NCBI RefSeq assembly: GCF_000421525.1
Contig: NZ_ATXE01000003.1
Location: 124,001-188,000 of the forward strand
Reading direction: 5' to 3'
From: Aestuariimicrobium kwangyangense DSM 21549
GTDB lineage: Bacteria; Actinomycetota; Actinomycetes; Propionibacteriales; Propionibacteriaceae
DNA: 64,000 nucleotides
This document shows, piece after piece, positions 27,004 through 35,801 of the stretch. The stretch's first letter is position 1. Each line of letters begins with the position of its first letter. The notes beneath the pieces were generated by a model that did no database searches, was not told the DNA's origin, and saw only the letters and a program-made list of their open reading frames with translations. Made by a program: the position numbers and the translations under genes.

Positions 27004-27878
27004 TTCAGGACGCCCGTGAAGGCGTCGATGATCGAGATGGCCGCCGGCCCCAGGATGACCAGGAAGATCACGGGCAGGATGCAGAGGATCAGCGGGAAGA
27101 CCACCTTCACGGGGATCTCCATGGCCTTCTTCTCGGCCATCTGGCGACGCGCGATGCGCATCTCGTCCGACTGGGCGGTCAGCACGTCGGCCAGAGGGAT
27201 GCCGTACGACTCGGCCTGGATCACCGTGCGCACGAACCTCCGCAGCGGGTCGGAGCCCGTACGACGGGCCAGGTCTTCGTAGGCGCTACGCCGGGACTGG
27301 CCCACCTGCACGTCCTGCATGGTGCGGATCAGCTCTCCTGCGAGCACACCACGCCCGTTGCGCGCGACGCGGAGCATCGCCGCGTCGAAGCCGAGTCCGG
27401 CCTGGACCGCAATGCTCATCTGGTCGAGGGTGTCGGCCAACTCGAGGTCGATCTGCTCCCGACGCTTGAGGAAGGTGTTGTACAGCAGGAGGTCCGGCAG
27501 GAAGAAGGCCAGCACTGCCATGCCGAGCAACATCAGCACGAGGAGGGGATTCTTCCCGGTGGCCCACGCCAGGGTGGCCAGCACGAGGGAGAAGAGCGTC
27601 CCCAGCACCTTGATGGAAAGCAGTTGGTCGACCGTCCACCCACTGGGGAATCCGGCCTTCGCCAAGGCCAGTTCGAGGCGGCCGCGCCTGGCCGGGGTGT
27701 CGATCCAGCGGGCGAATCCGAGGTTGCCCTGTTGACGGCGGGCGACAGTGGCGTCAACACCGCGACCGCGCTGCAGGTTCGCCATGGCGCGGACGCGCAC
27801 CGGGTCGCGACCGGCGAACAGCACAGCCAGTACGGTGGCCAGCCCCAGGCCGAGCAGGGTGAGTCCGAGGGGGAGCAT
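27000..27878 (-). CDS. tadC: Tad pilus inner-membrane protein TadC
   Basis: Platform protein of the Tad pilus machine, type II secretion F family, 292 residues. It has an N-terminal helix (LGLTLLGLGLATVLAVLFAG), a second membrane section near 85-130, the cytoplasmic T2SSF domain with LELADTLDQMSIAVQAGLGFDAAMLRVARNG, and two C-terminal helices ending DAFTGVLK. It pairs with TadB to couple the TadA ATPase to pilin assembly. It lies 7 bp from tadB. Confidence 0.9.
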   Translation of the reverse strand: MLPLGLTLLGLGLATVLAVLFAGRDPVRVRAMANLQRGRGVDATVARRQQGNLGFARWIDTPARRGRLELALAKAGFPSGWTVDQLLSIKVLGTLFSLVLATLAWATGKNPLLVLMLLGMAVLAFFLPDLLLYNTFLKRREQIDLELADTLDQMSIAVQAGLGFDAAMLRVARNGRGVLAGELIRTMQDVQVGQSRRSAYEDLARRTGSDPLRRFVRTVIQAESYGIPLADVLTAQSDEMRIARRQMAEKKAMEIPVKVVFPLILCILPVIFLVILGPAAISIIDAFTGVLK

Positions 27879-27885
27879 GGCGGCC

Positions 27886-28830
27886 TCAGTACTTGATCCG
27901 GACGGCGACGCGCAGCCACAGACTGCCGATGGTGAGCAGGATCGCGGCCATGCCCAACATCACCCAGCCCAGCAGTCGGGTGAACAGCAATCCGATGTAC
28001 TTGGGATTGACGACAGCGAAGACTCCGGCCAGCACGAAGGGGAGGCCGATCAGCACGAGCGCGGACAGCCGGCCCTCCGAACTCAGCGACTGCACCTGCC
28101 GACGCAACTGCGCGCGTTCCCGGATCGTGTGCGACACCCCCTCGAGCACATCGGCCAGGTTGCCGCCCACCTCCCGGTTGATCGCCACCGCCTGCCCGAT
28201 CCACGAGAAGTCCTCACTCTTCATGCGCCGGGCGGTGTTCTCCATCGAGTCGGCGATCGGACGACCCAGTCGCAACTCGTTGGTGATGCGGACGAACTCC
28301 TCACCGGTGGGGCTGACCGCCTCCTTGCCCACGGTGGCCAGGGCTTGGGTGAAGGAGTACCCCGAGCGAAGGCTTCCGGCGAGCATCTGGGCGGTTTCGT
28401 CGAGTTGGCCTGCGAAGGCCGCCCGGCGCCTGTCGGTCATCACACGGATCGTCAGCATCACTCCGATGGGAATCAGGGCCAACAAGGCGAAAGAGAGCAG
28501 CGGGAGGCCAAGGAGGAGTCCCAGTGCGAAGCCGACGATCATGCCTGATCCGGTCAGCACCACGAGATTGCTGGCGGGCAGCCGAATGCCGGCGACGTCG
28601 AGCCGTTCAGCAAGATGGCTGTCCCGGCTCGTGAGCGCCCGGTCGACGCCGGCGGTGAGCCGTTTGGCGATGCCGCCGACCGCAGTGTCGCCCGGGTCGT
28701 CGACAGGTCGCCTACGGTTCCGCGGCACCACGGGCGAACGGGGAGCGACCACAAGGATGAGCACGACCACGAAGGCGACCACTCCCAGCGCCGCTCCCGT
28801 GCCGAGGTAACCGTCGCGCCACCACGTCAT
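27886..28830 (-). CDS. tadB: Tad pilus inner-membrane protein TadB
   Basis: Second T2SSF platform protein, 314 residues, partner of TadC. It shows helix 1 (LGTGAALGVVAFVVVLILVV), a helix pair near 90-125, the T2SSF core QLDETAQMLAGSLRSGYSFTQALATVGKE and the segment SSEGRLSALVLIGLPFVLA near the end. ATG 28830 is chosen because it gives an ATGA overlap with the tadA stop; GTG 28839 is an alternative that adds three residues. Confidence 0.9.
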   Translation of the reverse strand: MTWWRDGYLGTGAALGVVAFVVVLILVVAPRSPVVPRNRRRPVDDPGDTAVGGIAKRLTAGVDRALTSRDSHLAERLDVAGIRLPASNLVVLTGSGMIVGFALGLLLGLPLLSFALLALIPIGVMLTIRVMTDRRRAAFAGQLDETAQMLAGSLRSGYSFTQALATVGKEAVSPTGEEFVRITNELRLGRPIADSMENTARRMKSEDFSWIGQAVAINREVGGNLADVLEGVSHTIRERAQLRRQVQSLSSEGRLSALVLIGLPFVLAGVFAVVNPKYIGLLFTRLLGWVMLGMAAILLTIGSLWLRVAVRIKY

Positions 28831-30440
28831 CGTGACCACACCATCGGGTCGCCGAAGATCTGCGGCGGGAGGTGGATGCCCAGGTCGGCGAACTTCTCCG
28901 CGAACGCGGGGCGGACGCCGGTGGGCTGAACGTGACCGAGGAAGCGTCCGTTGGGGTCGACGCCGGCGCTGTAGTCGAACATGAAGATGTCCTGCAGGGT
29001 GACGATCTGCCCCTCCATGCCGTGCACCTCGGTGACGGCGACCACACGCCGGGTGCCGTCACGCAGGCGAGCGAGCTGCACGATCAGGTCGATGGAGCTG
29101 GCGATCTGTTCGCGGATCGCGCGCAGGGGCAGGTCGAGGCCCGCCATCAGCACGAGGGTCTCGAGGCGGGCGAGAGCGTCACGGGGGGTGTTCGCGTGCA
29201 CCGTCGACAGGGAGCCGTCGTGACCGGTGTTCATGGCCTGCAACATGTCGAGCGCCTCGGCACCACGCACCTCGCCCACCACGATGCGGTCGGGTCGCAT
29301 GCGGAGTGCGTTGCGGACGAGTTCGCGGATGCCGATCTCGCCCTTGCCCTCGATGTTGGCGGGACGCGACTCCAGTCTGACCACGTGTTCCTGCTGCAAC
29401 TGCAGCTCCACTGCGTCCTCGATCGAGATGATCCGCTCCCCCTCGGGGATGAACGACGAGACCACGTTCAGCAGGGTCGTCTTCCCGGTGCCGGTTCCCC
29501 CCGAGATGATGATGTTCAGCCGTGCTCGCACGCAGGCGGCCAGCAGGTCGGCGATGCCGGGTGAGAGGGTGTCGAGCCTGATCAGGTCGGGGACGCTGAG
29601 CGCGTCATGGCTGAACTTGCGGATGGTGAGCGTCGAACCGCTCACCGCCAGCGGCGGGATGATGGCGTTGACGCGGGAGCCGTCCTCGAGGCGGGCATCG
29701 ACCAGGGGGGAGGACTCGTCAATGCGGCGGCCGATCCGGCCCACGATGCGGTCGATGATCTGGCGCAGGTGGGGCTCGTCGCGGAACTGAACGCCCGAGA
29801 GATACAGCCGACCGCCGTGCTCGACGTAGACGTGGTGCGGCCCGTTGACCATCACCTCGGTCACTGAGGGGTCGGCGAGCAGACCCTGGATGGGGCCGAG
29901 CCCCAAGATGTCCGACTGCACCTCCTCGACGAAGCGCCGACGTTCCGGTCCACTCATGGCGAGGCTCTCGCCCTCGATCAGCGTGGCGAGCTCGGACTGC
30001 ACCATCTGGCGCAGTTGCTCGTCGGTGAGTTCCGAGTCGGACAGTCGGTTGCCCAACCGCTCGTAGAGGCTGGTGATGGTGCGGTCCTGCAGGCGACGCA
30101 TGGCGTCCTGCTTGCCGGGCACCACACCTCCGCGGGCGGCCAGGGAGCCGAGGCCCACCTCTTCATCGGCGTCTGGGGAGCCTGGCTGCGCACCACCGCC
30201 GGGTGTCATCGCCCGGCTGGGGGGCGCGGCCCAGAACGAGTCGTCGGGCTCATCGGGACTCGATCGCTGCGGCGGCACGATGACCTCGTCGCGACCGGCG
30301 TCAGGAGCTGGCGGCTCGTCGGCACTGCGGGCGGGTGAGGATGCAACGTTGTGGTCGACTCGTGGCAGCGGACCGGTGGCGGCGGGGGGAGGGACCGGCA
30401 TCTGCCCCCGCGCGGCGGCGAGTCGCTCGGCGAGGTTCAT
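28827..30440 (-). CDS. tadA: Tad secretion ATPase TadA/CpaF
   Basis: Hexameric ATPase that powers Flp pilus assembly, 537 residues. The first 150 residues are Pro/Asp-rich and probably disordered. The N-terminal domain follows (ILGLGPIQGLLADPSVTEVMVNG), then Walker A SGGTGTGKTTLLN, the Asp box region EDAVELQLQQEHVVRLESR, Walker B-like IVVGEVRGAEALDML and the His box TGHDGSLSTVHANTPRDAL. This is the full type II/IV secretion ATPase motif set. It overlaps both neighbours by 4 bp. Confidence 0.95.
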   Translation of the reverse strand: MNLAERLAAARGQMPVPPPAATGPLPRVDHNVASSPARSADEPPAPDAGRDEVIVPPQRSSPDEPDDSFWAAPPSRAMTPGGGAQPGSPDADEEVGLGSLAARGGVVPGKQDAMRRLQDRTITSLYERLGNRLSDSELTDEQLRQMVQSELATLIEGESLAMSGPERRRFVEEVQSDILGLGPIQGLLADPSVTEVMVNGPHHVYVEHGGRLYLSGVQFRDEPHLRQIIDRIVGRIGRRIDESSPLVDARLEDGSRVNAIIPPLAVSGSTLTIRKFSHDALSVPDLIRLDTLSPGIADLLAACVRARLNIIISGGTGTGKTTLLNVVSSFIPEGERIISIEDAVELQLQQEHVVRLESRPANIEGKGEIGIRELVRNALRMRPDRIVVGEVRGAEALDMLQAMNTGHDGSLSTVHANTPRDALARLETLVLMAGLDLPLRAIREQIASSIDLIVQLARLRDGTRRVVAVTEVHGMEGQIVTLQDIFMFDYSAGVDPNGRFLGHVQPTGVRPAFAEKFADLGIHLPPQIFGDPMVWSR

Positions 30441-31591
30441 GCGCTCTCCTTGCGCCGGGAGAAGAGTCCGCGCTTGGTTTCGACCGTGGGGCGGCCGACC
30501 AGACGCCCGACGATCTGGTCGAGTTGGCGGGAGATCTTGTCGTTGCCACGACTCTGCAGCAGCGGGATCCCTTGGTTGACCGAGATCGGGACGATGCCGG
30601 CGGTCGGGATGGCGACATCGACCTTGGCCCGCACGGTCGCCTCGACGTCGGCGACGGAGAGTCCGCGGGAGGGATCGGCGAAGTTCAGGACGATCTGACG
30701 GGTTTCCATCAACATCGACAGTTCGTTCAATGTCTCGATCTCCTTGCGCAGCCCCCGCACGCCCGGAACGTCAAGCCCCGTGACCAGCACCAAGTCACTG
30801 GTCAGGTCGAGCGCCGTGAGGGTGGCTTCCGCCAGGCCCGGTGCGGTGTCGACGACGACGTAGGCGAAGTCGAGAGTGAGGGTGCGCAGCAGGCCGGTGA
30901 TCTCCTGGGCCGTGACGGCGTCGGCGGCGACCGGATCATCGCTCCCGGCGACCACCCACAAGCCGGTTTCGTGGCGCGTGAGGTACGGCTTCAGCGCGAG
31001 TGGGTCACCCGCGAGGGCGGCACGGGCGGTCTCGGGCAGGGTGTACTCCGGCTCGAGGTTGAGTGCGCTGGCCACGTCGCCGAAGTGCAGGTCGAGGTCG
31101 ACCAGCACGACGGGGAGTTGAGTGGCGAGGGCGAGCCCGACGGCGATGTTGGTCGTGATGGTCGTCTTGCCGACCCCGCCCTTGGGGGAGGCGACCGTGA
31201 CGACGCGCCCACGATGGACGGCGTCGCCGCTGCTGCCAGCCAAGCGACGATTGCGGGAGATCGTGTCCCTCGCCTCGGCGGGGGTGCTGGTGACGCGGAG
31301 CATGTCGCGAACCCCGGCGCGCATGGCTTGCAGGCCCAGCGAGGCGTCATCGCTGATCAGGACGACCGGGGCGCCGAACCGTTCGACCACCCAGCCGCTG
31401 ATTCCCAGCGCTTCTGAGGGATCCACAGTGGCGTCGATCAACACGAGTTCCGGTTGAACGGCGAGGTGCTGGGCCACGACCTGGGGGCTCTTCACCTGTT
31501 CACCCTCGAGCACGGTCACCTGACCGGCGGTGGCCTCGGTGATGAGCTCGGACGCCGCGGCCGCTTGGGCGAGCATCAGGACGCCGCTCAT
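30437..31591 (-). CDS. tadZ: TadZ/CpaE-like ATPase
   Basis: MinD/ParA-type ATPase thought to place the Tad machine at the pole or membrane, 384 residues. Residues 1-125 form an atypical receiver-like domain (LVLIDATVDPSEALGIS); residues from 128 carry the deviant Walker A ASPKGGVGKTTITTN and the A' motif LVDLDLHFGD. It ends in a basic stretch (ETKRGLFSRRKESA). Start and stop overlap neighbours by 4 bp (ATGA). Confidence 0.9.
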   Translation of the reverse strand: MSGVLMLAQAAAASELITEATAGQVTVLEGEQVKSPQVVAQHLAVQPELVLIDATVDPSEALGISGWVVERFGAPVVLISDDASLGLQAMRAGVRDMLRVTSTPAEARDTISRNRRLAGSSGDAVHRGRVVTVASPKGGVGKTTITTNIAVGLALATQLPVVLVDLDLHFGDVASALNLEPEYTLPETARAALAGDPLALKPYLTRHETGLWVVAGSDDPVAADAVTAQEITGLLRTLTLDFAYVVVDTAPGLAEATLTALDLTSDLVLVTGLDVPGVRGLRKEIETLNELSMLMETRQIVLNFADPSRGLSVADVEATVRAKVDVAIPTAGIVPISVNQGIPLLQSRGNDKISRQLDQIVGRLVGRPTVETKRGLFSRRKESA

Positions 31592-32349
31592 GAGCCGGCC
31601 TTCGGTGTCGGTGAGGACGAGCTCGAGCCGGTGGGCACGTCACCCGGGAGCACGTTCGGGTCACCCCACACGACCAAGGAGCCGTCGTCGGTCTTGGACT
31701 TCTCGCGCTCGAGAGTCAGGTAGATGGTGCCGTGCTCGGAGGCCCACACCAGTCGGTCCGCCTCGGTGTTGGCCACAGCCAGCGTGACGTACTGGGGGAC
31801 GGGCGCCGCGCTGGCGCCGTCCTCCTTCGGCGCCGTGCTGATCACCTTGGTGACCAGGATCTTGTGGAGCAACGGGTAGGTGTAGTGGACGGACTTCGTG
31901 TCAACCCATGAGATGTCGACGCCGACGGTGTCACCGGCCTTCAGCTGGCCGCCGAGCAGTCGCTCGGGATCAAGCTTCACGGTCACCTGCACCAACTTCT
32001 CGGGGACGACCACGTCGTCGTTGGTGAGCGCTTCGGGCTTGGTGAATCGGTCGATGAACACCTGCTCGCCCGGATGCAGGTCGGTGTCGGCGACCAACCC
32101 CTGGAGGGTGCCGAGATCAGTCACGACCCCCGGTGCCACGGCTGATCGGGGGAGGGTGCGAGCCTCGATGTTCTTGCCCAGTCTGGCCGGTGTGCCCTTC
32201 GCGATCTCCTGGGTGACGATCAGAACACTGGTCGGTTCGAGGGTGCGCATGGCCCGACGGTCGGATTGCTGCACGTAGAGAGCAATCATCACCACGCCCG
32301 CGAGGGCCAGAACGCTGGCGACGATGGCGGCGAGAACGCGGCGTTTCAT
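31588..32349 (-). CDS. cpaB: Flp pilus assembly protein CpaB/RcpC
   Basis: Membrane-anchored SAF-domain protein of the Tad system, 253 residues. An N-terminal helix (VLAAIVASVLALAGVVMIALYV) is followed by the SAF/beta-clip domain (TQEIAKGTPARLGKNIEARTLP, DLHPGEQVFIDRF) and the RcpC core (VTVKLDPERLLGGQLKAGDTVG). In diderms the protein links to the RcpA secretin; no secretin is present here, as expected for a monoderm, so the periplasmic role must differ. Confidence 0.88.
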   Translation of the reverse strand: MKRRVLAAIVASVLALAGVVMIALYVQQSDRRAMRTLEPTSVLIVTQEIAKGTPARLGKNIEARTLPRSAVAPGVVTDLGTLQGLVADTDLHPGEQVFIDRFTKPEALTNDDVVVPEKLVQVTVKLDPERLLGGQLKAGDTVGVDISWVDTKSVHYTYPLLHKILVTKVISTAPKEDGASAAPVPQYVTLAVANTEADRLVWASEHGTIYLTLEREKSKTDDGSLVVWGDPNVLPGDVPTGSSSSSPTPKAGS

Positions 32350-32371
32350 GAGTAGCTTTCGGTAGTGGTGA

Positions 32372-33340
32372 TCAGGCCGTCAGTTGAACAGTGGTGGCGC
32401 CGTAGCTGGGGCCGCCGAGCGTAGCGTCAAGGAACACCTTCTTGATGAAGGTGCCAGTGATCCACTTCTCGTTCTCACTCTTGCAACCGCTTGTCGGGTA
32501 GCCCCAGCCCTTCTGGGCGTTCAGGCAATAGGTGTCGACCCGGATCACGGCGTAGGCAGACAAGTGAAAGACGATGTTGCTTCCGGAACCGGTGTAGCTG
32601 TCGAAGACTGGAAGAAGGACCTCTCGCCCATGCAGCGTGGAGAGGATGCTGTTGCACGCATCGATCGACAGGGAAGGACCTGGATCGCCCGTGTTCCCAG
32701 CGACGGTGCCGTTCACCGAAGTCTTGACCGTGCACGCGAGTGCGGGATCGGTCGCATCAGGATTGGGGTCCTTCAACCAGCCGAAATTCCCAGTGATGGT
32801 GTTGCCGCTGGTGAGTCCACAGGTGGGGGACGAGCCGCCCTTAGTCCAGAGCGTCACCGTCGAGCCGGAGGCGATGTTGGCAAGTTGGCAGTCGCCCACA
32901 ACGAAGGGCAGCACCGACGCACCTCCGACGCCACCCCACTTGACGGTGGCGCTCGCGTTGACGACGCTGGACTTTTGGCCGATCACCGGAGCGAACCAGT
33001 GGTTGCGGGTGGTGGTGACATCGACCTTGACCCACCCGTCGCCATGGGTGATCGAGGTGACCGACACCGTGGACGAGGCGTTGTCCACCTTGTTGCCGGT
33101 GGCGTAGGTGGTGGCCATGGCCAACTCGTTGGGTTCGCACATGGTGACACCCGGCCCCTTGACGCAACTCTGCGCCAGGGCAAGGGCTGCCGAGTCTGCG
33201 CCATTCTGGAGTTGGCTACGGTCCCACCAGAGAGCCCCGACGTCCACGGCAATGGCCGTGAAGCCGATCAGCACCACGCACAGCAGGGCGGTCGACACCG
33301 CCACCGCGCCCCGCTGGGAGCGCTCCCTCAGCCTCCGCAT
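32372..33340 (-). CDS. TadG-like pseudopilin/assembly protein
   Basis: A 322-residue secreted or membrane-anchored protein of the Tad locus. The N-terminus QRGAVAVSTALLCVVLIGFTAIAVDVG is the TadE/TadG-type anchor, and WWDRSQLQNGADSAALALAQ is the classic Tad-domain continuation. The rest is a Ser/Thr/Gly/Asn-rich extracellular domain with several Cys, no von Willebrand domain and no known enzyme motif. It overlaps tadE by 13 bp. The exact function is unknown; TadG proteins are proposed to anchor or cap the fibre. Confidence 0.8.
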   Translation of the reverse strand: MRRLRERSQRGAVAVSTALLCVVLIGFTAIAVDVGALWWDRSQLQNGADSAALALAQSCVKGPGVTMCEPNELAMATTYATGNKVDNASSTVSVTSITHGDGWVKVDVTTTRNHWFAPVIGQKSSVVNASATVKWGGVGGASVLPFVVGDCQLANIASGSTVTLWTKGGSSPTCGLTSGNTITGNFGWLKDPNPDATDPALACTVKTSVNGTVAGNTGDPGPSLSIDACNSILSTLHGREVLLPVFDSYTGSGSNIVFHLSAYAVIRVDTYCLNAQKGWGYPTSGCKSENEKWITGTFIKKVFLDATLGGPSYGATTVQLTA

Positions 33341-33702
33341 CGCATCTCACCCTTCCCGGTGACGTGCTTGCTTCCGAAAAATCCGGTGAGCCCGGAGTAG
33401 TTGTACGTCACCGTCACGACCACGGGGTTGCCGGCCGTGCACGTTCCCCCGGGGGAGACCGCGATGCTCCCGATCTTTCCCGTGGTGTTCGTGAAAGCCA
33501 GGTCGGCCTTGGTGACTGCGTCTGCGGACTTCGTGCTGATCGCCATGGCCCTGGCGCCTTCGCGCGCGGCGCCGGCGGCCGAACCGTAGAGAAAGAATTG
33601 GTAGCCGTACTCGATGATTCCCAACAGCAGCACGAGCAGCACCGGCAAGACCAGTGCGAATTCGACGGCTGCTGCCCCCCTTTGGCCCTTTCGACCCTTC
33701 AT
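33328..33702 (-). CDS. tadE: TadE-family pseudopilin
   Basis: Minor pseudopilin of the Tad system, 124 residues from ATG 33702. The N-terminal GQRGAAAVEFALVLPVLLVLLLGIIEYG has the hydrophobic pilin-like stretch with the Glu expected at position +5 and the IIEYG motif. The remainder is a small extracytoplasmic domain. An upstream in-frame Met (33753) would add 17 residues but runs into the preceding hairpin, so the shorter form is preferred. Confidence 0.88.
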   Translation of the reverse strand: MKGRKGQRGAAAVEFALVLPVLLVLLLGIIEYGYQFFLYGSAAGAAREGARAMAISTKSADAVTKADLAFTNTTGKIGSIAVSPGGTCTAGNPVVVTVTYNYSGLTGFFGSKHVTGKGEMRCGG

Positions 33703-33745
33703 GCCTGCGCCCCCCACGCGTATGTTCTTTTCCCCAGTAATGGGC

Positions 33746-33778
33746 CGGGCCACCGAGGCTTCACGCCACGGTGGCCCG
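33746..33778 (-). terminator. Stem-loop just after flp
   Basis: Perfect 10-bp arms CGGGCCACCG/CGGTGGCCCG (33746-33755 and 33769-33778) with a 13-nt loop lie 14 bp after the flp stop. No U-run follows directly, so partial termination or 3' end protection of flp mRNA is more likely than full termination. It would favour major pilin over downstream machinery. Confidence 0.55.
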
Positions 33779-33792
33779 AGCCAGTCAGTCGA

Positions 33793-33981
33793 TCACGGCA
33801 GCTTGGCGGTGATGGTGGCGAACAGGGCCGCCACCTTGTCGCCGAGCAGGAAGACGGTGGCGAGAATCGCCACGGCGATGGCGGCGACCATGATGCCGTA
33901 CTCCACGGCAGTGGCACCCTTGGACTTGTTCTCGAAACGGCCCATGAGGGCGGTCTGGATGAAGACGTACAGTGCAACCAT
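33793..33981 (-). CDS. flp: Flp-type major prepilin
   Basis: Structural subunit of the Flp pilus, 62 residues. The leader MVALYVFIQTALMGRFENKSKG ends at Gly, where the A24 peptidase would cut, and the mature start ATAVEYGIMVAAIAVAILATVF has the essential Glu+5 and adjacent Tyr+6 of Flp pilins. ATG 33981 is preceded by GAAAGGGG. It is the first gene of the operon, under the promoter at 34075-34104, and is separated from tadE by a hairpin. Confidence 0.95.
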   Translation of the reverse strand: MVALYVFIQTALMGRFENKSKGATAVEYGIMVAAIAVAILATVFLLGDKVAALFATITAKLP

Positions 33982-34074
33982 GAGAGTTGCCCCTTTCGGA
34001 AAGAAGAAAAGCCTTGTTGTGGGGCAACGCTGGTGCTGATCCCCCCCAGGGCGATACACGTCCGCCCGATGAGA

Positions 34075-34104
34075 AGTAAATCCGTGAAGAGTCCCCTCAG
34101 TCAA
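34075..34104 (-). promoter_or_regulatory. Candidate promoter of the Tad/Flp operon
   Basis: On the minus strand TTGACT (34104-34099), an 18-bp spacer and TTTACT (34080-34075) would start a transcript near 34068, giving a leader of about 85 nt before flp. The -10 match is moderate. Confidence 0.45.
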
Positions 34105-34180
34105 GCGGTCGAGACCCCGGACGTATAACGTTTCCATAACGGAATCGGACACGCCGCTCGAGGTTACGTCATCATGAGCT

Positions 34181-35695
34181 GTGCGTAGACTTTGGGGGGC
34201 CCTTTTGATGGCCCTGACGATGCTGTTCGCAGCGCCGTCGGTGGGCCATGCGGACCAGTTGAGTGATCTGGCCGGCAGGGTCGGTGTCGCAACGGAGCCC
34301 ACCGACTACGTGCTGCTGGTCGACACCTCCGCCTCGATGAAGCAGGACGGCCGCTGGGGTCGCGTGCGACAGGCGCTCGGAGCGTTGGCCGGCCAGCTCG
34401 GAACCGGTGACCGAGTCACCATGATCACCTTCGATGACGGGGTCCGGTCGACCTGGCAGGCAGCGAAGCCGTCGTCCGCCCAGGTGCTGGCCCATCTCCC
34501 CAAGGAGCCGACGGGCAAGCAGACCGACATCGGAGCAGCCATCGACGCCGGGGTCACAGCTCTGGCCAAGTCTCGCAAGGTTGGCGCCCTCGTGCTGTTG
34601 ACCGATGGCGAGATCGACGCGTCACCGTCGTCCAAGTACCCCAATGGCCAGGCCGACTCCTGGGATTCATTGCGAACCCGGGCCGCCAAGGCCATCCAGG
34701 GCAGACAGGTCGGCGCCTTCGCCGTCTCGATCGGCGGCAAGACCGACGCCCGCCTGCTCACCTCGGTCTTCCCCAAGGCGACGGTCGCTGACCCCGCTGA
34801 CATCGTGGGCTATCTCGCGGGCATCACCCGTGAACTCACCAAGGTGCGCGTGGCGCAGGCGCTGGCCGCCGACCTCAAGGCTCCCGTCTCGGTGGTGGTC
34901 GACCACGTGACGCCTGACCCACAGAACCGAGTGGGGTCACCGGTCACCGCCCGGGTGCACCTGTCCTCGTCCGCCACCCGGGTGCCGGTGACCATTTCGG
35001 GTTTCTCCGTCTCCGGAGTCACCGGAGCGACGGCGACTGTCGACCCTGCCTCGGTCGATCTCCAGCCGGGGGCGTCGTCCGATCTCACGCTGACGATCAC
35101 GGGGCTCCCTGCGGGTGGGTCGACCATCACGCTGGCCGCGAAGCTCTCGAGCCCGTGGCAGACCCAACTGGCGGCCGCCGGGTTGAAGCTGCCCAGCAGT
35201 CTCTCGAGCGGAGCCGTCACCGTCACTGCACCTGAGGCCAGCGCGGGCCCGACCTCGGCCGCCCCCTCCTCACCGAGTCCCGAGACGCAGCCGTCGTCAG
35301 GCGGCGCCGACGTCGCGACGACGTCGTCCAGTGGCATTCCGGCGTGGCTGCCCCTCGCGGGTGGTGGTGCGATGGCCGCGCTCGTCCTGGTCGGAATCGT
35401 GCTGGCTGTGCTGCGCGGACGTCGTCCGGCGCTCAACGGGTCGTTGGCGATCCTGTCCGAGGGCCGGGTGGTCGACGAGATCCTGCTCGACGGTCCCTCG
35501 GCCACGACCCAACGCGGACACACGAAGCTCCAGGTGTCAGCGAGCAGGAACGGGTCCATCTCCGTGAAGGGCAAGGAGGGTGCGCGCGGATTCGCCACGG
35601 TGCTCACCGACGAGGGCGAGTTCGACCTCGGGGAGGGTCGTACCCTTCGCTACACAGCGCAGCGCACCCGCATGCTCGACATGGTGCAGAACTGA
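34181..35695 (+). CDS. Membrane-anchored von Willebrand A protein
   Basis: A 504-residue surface protein. Residues 1-24 form a signal peptide (RRLWGALLMALTMLFAAPSVGHA). The VWA domain covers about 38-215 with an intact MIDAS: DTSAS (LLVDTSASMKQDG), Thr in KQTDIGAAI and Asp in LLTDGEIDAS. Beta-rich repeats follow to about 350, then a Ser/Pro/Thr linker, one membrane helix (WLPLAGGGAMAALVLVGIVLAVL) and a cytoplasmic domain of about 95 residues. It is divergent from the Tad operon across about 200 bp, so a role in adhesion or in sensing at the pilus is possible, but that is inference. Confidence 0.8.
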   Translation: MRRLWGALLMALTMLFAAPSVGHADQLSDLAGRVGVATEPTDYVLLVDTSASMKQDGRWGRVRQALGALAGQLGTGDRVTMITFDDGVRSTWQAAKPSSAQVLAHLPKEPTGKQTDIGAAIDAGVTALAKSRKVGALVLLTDGEIDASPSSKYPNGQADSWDSLRTRAAKAIQGRQVGAFAVSIGGKTDARLLTSVFPKATVADPADIVGYLAGITRELTKVRVAQALAADLKAPVSVVVDHVTPDPQNRVGSPVTARVHLSSSATRVPVTISGFSVSGVTGATATVDPASVDLQPGASSDLTLTITGLPAGGSTITLAAKLSSPWQTQLAAAGLKLPSSLSSGAVTVTAPEASAGPTSAAPSSPSPETQPSSGGADVATTSSSGIPAWLPLAGGGAMAALVLVGIVLAVLRGRRPALNGSLAILSEGRVVDEILLDGPSATTQRGHTKLQVSASRNGSISVKGKEGARGFATVLTDEGEFDLGEGRTLRYTAQRTRMLDMVQN

Positions 35696-35707
35696 GCGCT
35701 GCCGGTT

Positions 35708-35736
35708 TCGACACGGTCGCTTCGCTCCCTACTCGA
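35708..35736. repeat. 29-bp interspersed repeat, copy 1
   Basis: Begins TCGACACGGTCGCTTCGCTC and ends CTACTCGA, 13 bp after the stop of the VWA gene. A copy with one mismatch lies at 37328-37356. The TCGA ends and internal CGNTTCGCT palindrome-like core recall the short dispersed repeats seen in many actinobacterial genomes. Confidence 0.7.
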
Positions 35737-35745
35737 CCGACGAGA

Positions 35746-35761
35746 GAAGAGCCCACTCTTC
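35746..35761. terminator. Short hairpin between convergent genes
   Basis: GAAGAG (35746-35751) pairs with CTCTTC (35756-35761) around CCCA. It sits between the VWA gene and the ECF operon, which end toward each other, and may assist termination. Confidence 0.35.
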
Positions 35762-35801
35762 GCCCCTACTCGATCGGCGTCCCGGGACCGACGGGAAGGA
35801 C

